A stretch of 20,839 nucleotides of DNA from JAGOMX01 sp041738135. Its GTDB lineage: Bacteria > Pseudomonadota > Alphaproteobacteria > JAGOMX01. This document shows positions 1 through 7,334 of this stretch, one piece after another; the first letter of the stretch is position 1, and each line of letters starts with the position of its first letter. Location of the stretch: the NCBI GenBank assembly GCA_041738135.1, contig JBGSQK010000078.1, positions 1 to 20,839 on the forward strand, in the 5' to 3' direction. The notes beneath the pieces are model-generated. The model did not search any database, had not been told where the DNA came from, and saw only the letters and a list, made by a program, of their open reading frames with translations. The translations under genes and the position numbers were made by a program.

Positions 1-2
1 AT

Positions 3-101
3 GCGTTAGAAAATATTCATACGACGAAAGATTTAAGCCAATTGCTGCCGTTCAACTTCAAACCCGCCCTGAATAAGGCATCCGCTGCTCTAGCAAGCTA
101 A
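3..101 (+). CDS. C-terminal end of a transposase, probably IS66 family (partial)
   Basis: An open frame enters from the left edge and encodes 32 residues before a TAA stop at 99-101. The segment contains the phrase SQLLPFNF, which resembles the (D/E)xLLPWNW-type tail at the end of IS66-family TnpC proteins. The catalytic core lies outside the window, so the family assignment rests on this short tail and on the terminal-repeat-like sequence about 35 bases further on. It could instead be the end of an unrelated protein. The frame is clean and the spacing to the IS-like end fits IS66 elements, where the transposase stops close to the right terminus. Confidence 0.42.
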   Translation, partial: ALENIHTTKDLSQLLPFNFKPALNKASAALAS

Positions 102-113
102 TTGTATACCGCA

Positions 114-138
114 GGGGTGGGGTTGTTTATACGCTCAC
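114..138 (+). repeat. Probable right terminal inverted repeat of the IS66-like element
   Basis: The sequence runs through a GGGGTGGGG block and ends ACGCTCAC at 131-138. IS66 elements generally begin GTAAGCG and therefore end CGCTTAC; here the end is CGCTCAC, one base different. The preceding G-rich block and its position about 35 bases after the transposase stop agree with known IS66 right ends. The left end and the target duplication are outside the window, so the boundary is not proven. The interval 139-227 has no gene that I can see. It holds only a weak inverted repeat (CATAC at about 182, GTATG at about 202). Confidence 0.38.
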
Positions 139-227
139 AAAAATACGGATATAAATGGATATAAGATTGATGAAAAAACCATACCACTAACGCATGATTG
201 CGGTATGATTATGGTGGGTCACAAAGC

Positions 228-1094
228 TCATGCTATTATTTTTTTTCCTGAAATGTAAAACACCTTGTACATGATGTAATTTTTTGTTCCTTCAAATTCC
301 TTAAGTGCTTTCACATAATATTCCATGAGCAAATCTATGAATTCCTCCTTCATAATCTCAGGCAATTTATTAATATGGGCCGTAACCATCTTTACAAAGC
401 TTCTGAGCTCGGCATAAGAGTCAAAGTGTACGTACCGATCTTCCGTGCGGATTTGAAAATCTGTAAAACCAGCATCTTTAAGGTATGTTTCATATTCTTG
501 GTTATCAATAACGTTAGTGGGGTCTTCATAACCTATAAAATAGGCTTGCCATTTATCTTGAGAAAGAAGCATTTCACGCCCATCTTTCAGATGAGCATTG
601 CGGTCCGTTACTACCAAAGAAAATTCACCCCCAGGCTTCAGGCTTTTAAAGATGCAAGAAAATGCCGACGGTTTATCCTTTACCCACTGTAAGGTGAAGA
701 AGGATAGAATCTTGTCAAATTCTACATCATAAGCAAACTTACTCGCATCACCGACAGTGAACGCCACATTGGGCAGTTCACCAAAATCTCTCTGAGCCAG
801 ATTAATCATGCCCTCCGATACATCAAATCCGTAAACAAAGCCTTCAGGAACTCGACTAGCCACATGCTTGGTGATTTTACCTTCACCGCAACCCACATCC
901 AGAATAACATCCCCTGGATTAAGCTTGAGACTGTCAATCACTGTCATGGCTGTTGTATATTGCAGCTTCACGGAATTGTTTTTGTATAGTCCCGCATCCC
1001 AATGAGCGGGCTGAGAATTTGATGCGTGCGCACTAACTACACTTAACAAAGGCGCGCATAATATCGCACCTGACTTCTTGATTAGATTCAACAT
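228..1094 (-). CDS. Signal-peptide-bearing class I SAM-dependent methyltransferase
   Basis: The 288-residue product is a class I methyltransferase of the trans-aconitate / juvenile-hormone-acid type by overall look. Motif I VILDVGCGEGK lies at 63-73, the ribose-binding acidic residue is in FDVSEGM near 91, VGDASKF is near 114-120, and motif IV/V is FFTLQW at 132-137 followed by LKPGGEF at 152-158. Before the catalytic domain there is a Sec-type leader of about 24 residues (KK, hydrophobic core, SAHAS), which is odd for an enzyme needing cytosolic SAM. The start is an ATG with AGGAG seven bases upstream (complement of 1102-1106). It follows the carrier-like gene by 20 bases on the same strand, so the two are probably co-transcribed. 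The substrate is unknown; a small acid or lipid is possible. Export would imply action in the periplasm or in a host cell. Confidence 0.85.
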   Translation of the reverse strand: MLNLIKKSGAILCAPLLSVVSAHASNSQPAHWDAGLYKNNSVKLQYTTAMTVIDSLKLNPGDVILDVGCGEGKITKHVASRVPEGFVYGFDVSEGMINLAQRDFGELPNVAFTVGDASKFAYDVEFDKILSFFTLQWVKDKPSAFSCIFKSLKPGGEFSLVVTDRNAHLKDGREMLLSQDKWQAYFIGYEDPTNVIDNQEYETYLKDAGFTDFQIRTEDRYVHFDSYAELRSFVKMVTAHINKLPEIMKEEFIDLLMEYYVKALKEFEGTKNYIMYKVFYISGKKIIA

Positions 1095-1114
1095 TTTTAT
1101 GCTCCTAAACTATA

Positions 1115-2026
1115 TTAACGATTGCTGAACAGGTAGGCCAAATATAATGTTGAGGTTGCTTGGATCGACATACCAAAAACACGCATACCGAACCCTCGAT
1201 ACAGGATCCCATCTGCTCTCAACATTTTAAGACGTTCTACTAAACTCTTCTTTCCCTCAATACCTTGCTGAACTTGCTTAACCCTTAAATTTTCAAATGG
1301 TGTGGCCACAATCTGGCTAATCCCGCTGGCAAGAATGCTAGCGCTATACATACTCAAAGGGGTCGCTCCAAACAAGTTATGTGTATATTGATTTTGTATC
1401 AATTCAGTTAAAAACAACATACAGGTAACCGTGGGAACAATCCGCATAGCTAAAGCCGGGTATTGCTGATAAGAATCCGTTAAGACTTGTATGCCCAAAG
1501 ATTGTTTTGTTCCAAGTTGGAGCATGGTTTTGACTTGCTCTGCAGGTGCCGATAACATCGTCAATAAAACACCTGAACCCACAGCTCCGCATAATTTGGC
1601 TGTCATAGGATCAAACGCACCATGATTCATAAAAAGATTTTGGAAATAGCCATACCCAGCAATTGAAAAAGCACGACATGGAACAATCGCGCTGGCGACC
1701 GGTATGTAACTTTTGAAGGTTTTTGTTGTATGTTTCCAGGTAAGAATTTGCCTCGCAAATTGTGCTGTGCGGTCAAATCGGCTAAGGCCCGATTCGCTTT
1801 TGGTCATTATGTAATTGGTGGCCAAGGTGTCCCAGTAATGCACAACAAAGCTTCCCATGTAAGATCCCATGACCGCTCCTGTAGCAAAATTACCTAAATT
1901 TGAAACAGACTGCATATGACTACTCCTCTTAGGGTCACTATCAGCATCAACATGTGATGCTTTAACTGCGGAAGAATTCATTATCAGGCTGGTTACACAT
2001 ACCACCCTCAAAATCAAAGCAAACAA
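1115..2026 (-). CDS. Mitochondrial-carrier-family-like protein with a signal peptide
   Basis: The 303-residue product shows the three-fold layout of mitochondrial carriers (SLC25), repeats of about 80-100 residues. The carrier signature PxExxK is seen as SAPAEQVKTMLQ at 159-170, and PxExxRxK as TPFENLRVKQVQQ at 242-254. The latter is followed by DGILYRGFGMR at 272-282, resembling the EGxxxLYRG element that closes a carrier repeat. The first repeat is degenerate: YWDTLATNY at 64-72 sits where PxDxxKxx is expected, so the proline and lysine are missing. An N-terminal leader (residues 1-24, ending VKAS) looks like a Sec signal. The start is TTG at 2026: an in-frame TAA lies 9 bases upstream of that TTG, and AAGGTG serves as ribosome-binding site. 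Carriers are almost confined to eukaryotes; Legionella LncP is the known bacterial example. Transport of a nucleotide or other metabolite in a host membrane is inference. Confidence 0.75.
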   Translation of the reverse strand: MFALILRVVCVTSLIMNSSAVKASHVDADSDPKRSSHMQSVSNLGNFATGAVMGSYMGSFVVHYWDTLATNYIMTKSESGLSRFDRTAQFARQILTWKHTTKTFKSYIPVASAIVPCRAFSIAGYGYFQNLFMNHGAFDPMTAKLCGAVGSGVLLTMLSAPAEQVKTMLQLGTKQSLGIQVLTDSYQQYPALAMRIVPTVTCMLFLTELIQNQYTHNLFGATPLSMYSASILASGISQIVATPFENLRVKQVQQGIEGKKSLVERLKMLRADGILYRGFGMRVFGMSIQATSTLYLAYLFSNR

Positions 2027-2138
2027 TTTAACACCTTAAATTTCCATCTTAATCCTCGCCTTATGGGAATCACGCTAGCACAGAACATCCTTCCCGAAAA
2101 GCAAAAAACATTAATTTATCTTAGGTAAAAAATACGGA

Positions 2139-2167
2139 TTGTTTTCTGAAACTTAGTGGCATATTGT
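2139..2167 (+). promoter_or_regulatory. Weak candidate sigma70-like promoter of the methyltransferase-PhyH-ThDP operon
   Basis: TTGTTT (2139-2144) and TATTGT (2162-2167) are separated by 17 bases and lie about 35 bases before the GTG start at 2202. The match to consensus is modest (3/6 and 4/6). The 175-base gap between the divergent gene at 2026 and this operon must hold promoters for both sides, and this is the best candidate I can see for the plus strand. Confidence 0.25.
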
Positions 2168-2201
2168 TGCTTGATAGGAATTTATTTTACCGGAGAGTAA
2201 T

Positions 2202-3326
2202 GTGGGTATCAGAGAATATATACAGGACAATAGGGGCATCTTGGATGAGATCCCTTACTTAAATTTATCAGGTCAATCTGTATCTATGTACAGATTTTTG
2301 GGGTCTCTGCCTGAGGAGTATCTCCGTGTTTTGGATGTGATGAAGTATACACCTGAGCAACTAAGGGGCATCTACAAAATACTTGATAATATTGACAGCG
2401 GTGGTTTCGGCCATGGACCCGTGAGCGTTAAATATAATCATTATCGATTGCACCCACGTTATGTGAACACCCGAGACACAGGGGTCGTTAACTTATTGAA
2501 TATAATGGCCAAACATTGCGACATTACTTCGGAAAGTGTCATCATTGATTTTCTGGCAGGAAGTGGTTATTTATCAAAAAAGCTGAAGCAATATTGGAAC
2601 AAATCAACACCGCCTAAAGTTTTTGGAATCGATGTTTCTTCTAGCATGGTCCAACAAGCAGAATTAAATGAAGAAATCGTATTTAGAAGCTACCATGGCG
2701 GTCACTTGTTCAGAGACAATTCCGCTGATTTTGCCATTTCTTGTTATGGTACGCACCACATACCTTTTGAGGAACGCGACAATTTTGTAAAGGCTGCACA
2801 TGATGTACTGAAGCCTGGCGGCAAATTCATCCTTCACGATTTTGAAGAGCAAAGCCCAACTGCCAGATGGTACAGTGATGTCATAGATAAATACCGTTTG
2901 TGCGGCCACCCTTATAAACATTTCGAAGAATCTGAGCTAACTAATTTATTCAGTAAGTATTTTGCCCAGGTGGAAGTGGTTAAAGTCTATGATCCATTCG
3001 TTCTCGATGGTGTAGACCCGACCAAACTGAAGCGTGAGTTTTTCGAATATCTCATTAATTTCTTTGCTTTGGAAAAGCTGATGAGCGCTCTTGAAAATGA
3101 AGATGAATGGAGTGAGGCTGAGAAAGCAATTGAGGAAACATTTACGTTCCAGGATAGCCATATGAATGGTCTCATTCAAAACTCAGCGGAGCACGGCGCC
3201 CTATTCTCATCCGAAGATGTACCTATTGTTTCGAGAATAACAATATTGCCCAACAGTGATGGATCCCATCGTTTGATTGCACCTCGCATTGCACTAGCAG
3301 GAATAGGATACAAAAATGCAGCATAA
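2202..3326 (+). CDS. Class I SAM-dependent methyltransferase, first gene of a putative biosynthetic operon
   Basis: The product has 374 residues. Its Rossmann-type methyltransferase core begins after an N-terminal region of about 110 residues with no motif I recognise. Motif I is VIIDFLAGSGYLS at 113-125, the acidic residue is in FGIDVSSSM at 141-149, then FAISCYGTHHI at 177-187, and LKPGGKFILHDFEE at 203-216. The C-terminal 120 residues may form a substrate-specific cap. There is no signal peptide, unlike the neighbouring methyltransferase at 228-1094. The start is GTG at 2202 with GGAGAG at 2192-2197; the ATG at 2200 is in another frame. The stop overlaps the PhyH start by 11 bases, which implies translational coupling and a shared pathway. 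The methyl acceptor is unknown. Confidence 0.85.
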   Translation: MGIREYIQDNRGILDEIPYLNLSGQSVSMYRFLGSLPEEYLRVLDVMKYTPEQLRGIYKILDNIDSGGFGHGPVSVKYNHYRLHPRYVNTRDTGVVNLLNIMAKHCDITSESVIIDFLAGSGYLSKKLKQYWNKSTPPKVFGIDVSSSMVQQAELNEEIVFRSYHGGHLFRDNSADFAISCYGTHHIPFEERDNFVKAAHDVLKPGGKFILHDFEEQSPTARWYSDVIDKYRLCGHPYKHFEESELTNLFSKYFAQVEVVKVYDPFVLDGVDPTKLKREFFEYLINFFALEKLMSALENEDEWSEAEKAIEETFTFQDSHMNGLIQNSAEHGALFSSEDVPIVSRITILPNSDGSHRLIAPRIALAGIGYKNAA

Positions 3327-4113
3327 AAGAGATTTTCTTCTAGATAATGGCTATGTGGTTTTCCCTGGCTTTCTAAGCCAGACAAAATCCGAGGAGTATA
3401 AAAATCGAGCCATTGAATCTCTTATGAATGAAGATGGCCATACTTTAAAGCCATCTACATTTCGCAATATGGATGAAATAGGTAGGATACCATTTTCCGC
3501 AGAAGTGACTTCAATATTAAGGGAGTTAACTCAAACATCGGTGACCTGTTATCCAAACACCACAATTCGTCGGGATTTGTACATCAACTGGCATTGTGAT
3601 GATGCGTTCTTGGGGGATAAAGTGATCGAGCAAGGCCGCTCTCTACCTGAGTTTCTGCAGTGTAACATCTATCTGCAGCCCAATTCTATTGAAATTGGGG
3701 GTGGTATTGATGTGTGTCTAGGATCTCAACATTTGTCTCACCAAGAAAAACGCGAAAAAATCGCTGGTGGCATTGACGATTTTACAAGTGTCATGACACA
3801 GGCAGGCGACCTTCTGCTGTTTGATTACCGAGTTATTCATCGGAGCACACAACCAGCGCAACCAAGTAACTTAGGTCCGAGAGTGGCCATACAATGGACC
3901 ACATCGCGCACGGATAAATATGCACCACTTATTTTGGAATATTTCAATAAACGTCGGAATGAAAAACTGCACCTGTCAGATTTTACGAAGCAGCGCGCGT
4001 TGGGTTATTTCAATGACATGTTTGAAGTACAATACCCTTCTTTGTACCCGCAAGAAATTTGTGATCTGATTAATCAAAACAATATTACAATGGTAAAGAA
4101 TCATGCAGCCTAA
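3316..4113 (+). CDS. PhyH-type Fe(II)/2-oxoglutarate-dependent dioxygenase
   Basis: The 265-residue protein fits the phytanoyl-CoA dioxygenase (PhyH) family, which hydroxylates or otherwise oxidises small organic substrates using Fe(II), O2 and 2-oxoglutarate. The N-terminal LLDNGYVVFPGFL is typical of the family. The iron-binding HxD is H93-C94-D95 in NWHCDDAF, the distal histidine is H175 in DYRVIHRST, and the likely 2-oxoglutarate-binding arginine is R189 in GPRVAIQW, 14 residues later. All three metal ligands are therefore present. Length is close to the usual 250-300. The ATG overlaps the upstream stop by 11 bases, and the stop overlaps the next start by 11 bases. Reaction and substrate cannot be named. 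The same family includes tailoring enzymes of natural-product pathways, which suits the operon context. Confidence 0.85.
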   Translation: MQHKRDFLLDNGYVVFPGFLSQTKSEEYKNRAIESLMNEDGHTLKPSTFRNMDEIGRIPFSAEVTSILRELTQTSVTCYPNTTIRRDLYINWHCDDAFLGDKVIEQGRSLPEFLQCNIYLQPNSIEIGGGIDVCLGSQHLSHQEKREKIAGGIDDFTSVMTQAGDLLLFDYRVIHRSTQPAQPSNLGPRVAIQWTTSRTDKYAPLILEYFNKRRNEKLHLSDFTKQRALGYFNDMFEVQYPSLYPQEICDLINQNNITMVKNHAA

Positions 4114-5860
4114 TGCCCATGCTTTGAATGTTACCTCTATAGAAGAGGCTAGGAAAACTCGTAGCATTCCTCGGTATTTATTAACCTCCCTAGCGAACAT
4201 GGGAGTTGAATATTTCTTTATGGTACCAGGAAAGCTAATCAATCCCATCATGTCTTGCTACAAGCCTGGAGCAAAGGAACAAATCATGCCTGTGCTGGCT
4301 GGTCATGAATCCGGAGCTGCTATGATGGCTGACGGTTACGCTCGCGCATCTGAAACCATGGGTGTAGCCATCGTAATCGATGGCCCCGGCGCAATTAATA
4401 CGGTTCCAGGTATTGCAAATGCAGCAGCAGATGGATCGCCTCTAATGGTCATCACCGGTTTAATCCCAAAAGATTTCCAGATGAAAGGCGCCATCCAAGA
4501 TTCCAGCCCTTCAGGCATAGATATGTCTGATATTATGAAGCCTATGACGGCCGCATCATTTAACATTGAAAACGAAGTGGTTTTGCCGCGCTATTTTGAG
4601 TCTGCCATTAAAGACATGTTTGGAAGTCACTATCGTCCAGCCTATTTTGGTATATCGAAAGACACACTGCTTAAAGAAACGGAATCGGCACCTATTAGAT
4701 CATTGGAAAATGTAGCGTCCAAGGCAGAATATTGTGATTTGGGTGCTATCAGAAATATTTTTGAGTCTCACATAAAAAACAATTCACGAGTTTGCTTTAT
4801 GGTAGGTAACCGCTGCAACTCAAAAGCATTTGGCGATGTATTGTCGGAATTTTCTCGTAAATACCAAATTCCCGTGGCCACCTCACCAAGCGCTAAGGGG
4901 CTGATCCCCGATACGGAAGAGGCTGCTTTAGGTGTCTTCGGTTACTCAGGACACAAACGAGCCATTGAAACAATTTTATCAGATGAAGTGAATACAATTA
5001 TCTTTATCGGGTATGATTTTACGCAATGGACAACGCTCGCATGGCATGATGACTTGCCGAAAGGTAAAACACTTATCCAGGTTGACCGCGATCAAACCTA
5101 TCTATCCAAGCACTACAAAGTGGATCATGGGATAGTCGCCGATGCGAAAGGCTTCTTAAGCGCACTAGAACTGATTGGACAACAAGATCTTGAAAGCATG
5201 GCGCAAGAAAGAGGTCAATGGCTCAATGAACTTCGTCAGATAGACCGTTTATATGAACCAGACGATCAAGAAATACAAACCTCCCCCTTGCATCCTGCTC
5301 GGGTCGTACATCTGGCTCGTAAAGCATTTCCCGAAAATGCCATTGCCGTCGCCGATGCGGGAGTCCATCGCTCGTTTGCCATACATTATTGGGATACTTA
5401 TGCGCCAAAAGAATTTTACCTCTCGACCTCCTTTGCCCCCATGGGTTGGGCTGTTCCAGCAGCCACAGGTGTCAGTTTTGCCAAGCCAGATCAACCGGTG
5501 GTTGTCTTTACTGGTGATGGTTGTATGTTGATGAGTGGCATGGAAATCCAAACCGCCGCCAAACACAATCTTAATATGACCTTTATGGTGATGAACAACG
5601 CTTATTATGGCGCCAGTTATTTCAATAACATTGAAAATATTGAGTATGTGACTAAGATACCGGATCATGACTGGGCCACTTTTGCTCGCGCATTTGGCTT
5701 GAGATCTGGCACCGCTCATAACGAGGAAGAGCTCCAAGAACAATTGAAAATAGCGTCACAACATCAAGGACCCTATTTAATTGATGTGAAATGCGATCAT
5801 AAGGTGCGTGCACCTGCAAAAATCTATGTAGCTCAGTTAAAAACACTGCCGGCTATGTAA
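4103..5860 (+). CDS. ThDP-dependent enzyme of the acetolactate synthase / 2-oxo-acid decarboxylase superfamily
   Basis: The 585-residue protein has the three-domain PYR / central / PP layout of the acetolactate synthase and benzoylformate decarboxylase superfamily. The catalytic glutamate that activates the cofactor is E69 in AGHESGAAMMADGYAR. The diphosphate/Mg site is GDG at 471-473, followed by NN at 498-499 in VMNNAYYG, a normal GDG-x24-NN spacing. A DGPGAINTVPGIANA stretch near 94-108 matches the conserved PYR-domain turn. These enzymes decarboxylate 2-oxo acids and may ligate the resulting carbanion to an acceptor. I cannot tell decarboxylase from carboligase here. The gene overlaps PhyH by 11 bases. 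A housekeeping branched-chain role is less likely because no regulatory subunit (ilvN) or other ilv gene adjoins. Confidence 0.85.
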   Translation: MQPNAHALNVTSIEEARKTRSIPRYLLTSLANMGVEYFFMVPGKLINPIMSCYKPGAKEQIMPVLAGHESGAAMMADGYARASETMGVAIVIDGPGAINTVPGIANAAADGSPLMVITGLIPKDFQMKGAIQDSSPSGIDMSDIMKPMTAASFNIENEVVLPRYFESAIKDMFGSHYRPAYFGISKDTLLKETESAPIRSLENVASKAEYCDLGAIRNIFESHIKNNSRVCFMVGNRCNSKAFGDVLSEFSRKYQIPVATSPSAKGLIPDTEEAALGVFGYSGHKRAIETILSDEVNTIIFIGYDFTQWTTLAWHDDLPKGKTLIQVDRDQTYLSKHYKVDHGIVADAKGFLSALELIGQQDLESMAQERGQWLNELRQIDRLYEPDDQEIQTSPLHPARVVHLARKAFPENAIAVADAGVHRSFAIHYWDTYAPKEFYLSTSFAPMGWAVPAATGVSFAKPDQPVVVFTGDGCMLMSGMEIQTAAKHNLNMTFMVMNNAYYGASYFNNIENIEYVTKIPDHDWATFARAFGLRSGTAHNEEELQEQLKIASQHQGPYLIDVKCDHKVRAPAKIYVAQLKTLPAM

Positions 5861-5894
5861 TTGTAGACAATGTTGAGTTAGTAAAGGAAATATC

Positions 5895-7328
5895 ATGTTA
5901 CGTTTAGTTAAATACGCTGCCATCCTTTGGGTGGCTATGCACTGTCCTGCTCTTGCATCTAGTTCTAATGACGAACTGGACGAAGATCCCAATCGTGCTC
6001 TGATTACCCAACGGATTAATAGCTATGATCAATATGTGGCTTCACAAATCAACGAAAGTAAGCTTTCAAAGGTTGCTAAGGTTAGCTCTTCTGGTGCCAT
6101 AGCAGTCACGTCCACTTCATTCATGTACTTTTTAGGACGAGATTTAAGCGATAACTTAATAGGTTTATCTGGCCCAGGTTATGCAGTAGGTGTCGTGGCT
6201 CAAGCACCTGTATGTTTCATCGTCTTCGACTTAACGCTAAAGAAGCTCAATCAAGTTTTACGTCATTTTAACCCCCACTGGCGTGACATTCGCAAGTCTT
6301 CTCCCATGATGTGGGCAAAAGACATTACTTACGAAACCGTTGGGCATGGCATTAGCTTCTTTCCTGGTATGATTGGCATTTATTATACCAATAATTATTG
6401 GCGCCCTCTGCTTAGTAATGGAGTATGGGCCATTATTGTGCCTACAGCCGTGGGTCAGTGCATCCTTGGGCAAGGAGCTTTAGATGCACTTTACCGATAT
6501 GTCTTAGGTTTTGCACAATCCTATATATTCAAATCTTGCCTGTCCGAAGAAACCCTCACTCGTATGCGTGTGGAAGGTTTAATTGATAATTTTATCGCTG
6601 AAGTAAAGGGTTATTCAAATGAAGAAGTTCAAGCTTCTTTGAGGGAGATCAGGGGTTCTAGGTATTCTCACCTTTTACATACGAGTCCAGTAACGGTAGA
6701 GACCTGTGGTCAAAAAGTTGCACGAAATTCTATGGGCATTAGCGGTAGCATTGTTGGTCTGGTGGGCTCTTTCGCCACAATTGCAGCTACAAAAACAGGT
6801 GTCAAATGGCTTCTGACAGCTGGATTAGGTGTAAATACCGACACAGCAGATACCGTTGCCACCGTATCTGGCTACTTTGGCGGCTTCACGGTAGGTGCCA
6901 TCAGGGGGCTAGGAGCACGCAACACTTTTCAAACACTCTATGGATATTTTTCTAGGTGTTGTAATCCCAGGGCCGCTTCTATGAGCAAAAAACAAATCGC
7001 TACTGACAGTGTAGCAGGAGGATTAAGTGTTATTTCCTCCAGCTCGCGAATTAAGATTATACTGGATACCAATATTCAGGAACCTGTTTTTAAGGTAATC
7101 GTTATCGCAGCCAGCATAGCAGCCACATCTTCAACAGACTTTTACGGCCTTAAAGGTGTTATTGATGAAATCTTCCATGGCTCCGGAGACAAACAATCTA
7201 TCATTAAACTTCTCAACGGCATGAAAGCTGATTTATATCAACTCAAACCAAGCTTGGTTGCCGAAATAGAAATGGCAATGAGTAGGCCTAAAGTTATCAA
7301 CGAGGTTTTTGCCAATGACGATATATAA
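5895..7328 (+). CDS. Multi-pass membrane protein of unknown function with signal peptide
   Basis: I do not recognise a family for this 477-residue protein. It starts with a Sec-type leader (hydrophobic 8-20, ALAS cleavage-like site). About eight further hydrophobic stretches follow, roughly at 64-80, 92-112, 150-165, 176-192, 282-298, 320-336, 368-383 and 398-412. Glycine-rich helices and a similar layout of the two halves (55-210 and 275-430) suggest an internal duplication, but I cannot align it confidently. A distant link to carrier-type proteins is possible because FDLTLKKLNQ near 111-120 loosely resembles a PxDxxK helix end; this is weak. The ATG lies 34 bases after the ThDP gene, with AAGGAAA upstream, so it probably belongs to the same operon and might export or import the pathway product. 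Confidence 0.8.
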   Translation: MLRLVKYAAILWVAMHCPALASSSNDELDEDPNRALITQRINSYDQYVASQINESKLSKVAKVSSSGAIAVTSTSFMYFLGRDLSDNLIGLSGPGYAVGVVAQAPVCFIVFDLTLKKLNQVLRHFNPHWRDIRKSSPMMWAKDITYETVGHGISFFPGMIGIYYTNNYWRPLLSNGVWAIIVPTAVGQCILGQGALDALYRYVLGFAQSYIFKSCLSEETLTRMRVEGLIDNFIAEVKGYSNEEVQASLREIRGSRYSHLLHTSPVTVETCGQKVARNSMGISGSIVGLVGSFATIAATKTGVKWLLTAGLGVNTDTADTVATVSGYFGGFTVGAIRGLGARNTFQTLYGYFSRCCNPRAASMSKKQIATDSVAGGLSVISSSSRIKIILDTNIQEPVFKVIVIAASIAATSSTDFYGLKGVIDEIFHGSGDKQSIIKLLNGMKADLYQLKPSLVAEIEMAMSRPKVINEVFANDDI

Positions 7329-7334
7329 AGAAGG

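Noticed and set aside
375..692. 105-codon plus-strand ORF
   Set aside because: Antisense to the methyltransferase at 228-1094, which has all expected motifs.
2200..2202. ATG just before the first operon methyltransferase as its start
   Set aside because: It is in a different frame from the methyltransferase; the GTG at 2202 with GGAGAG upstream opens the correct frame.
5249..5743. 164-codon minus-strand ORF
   Set aside because: It lies wholly inside the ThDP enzyme gene, whose motifs (GDG, NN) are intact in this part; the minus-strand frame shows no domain.
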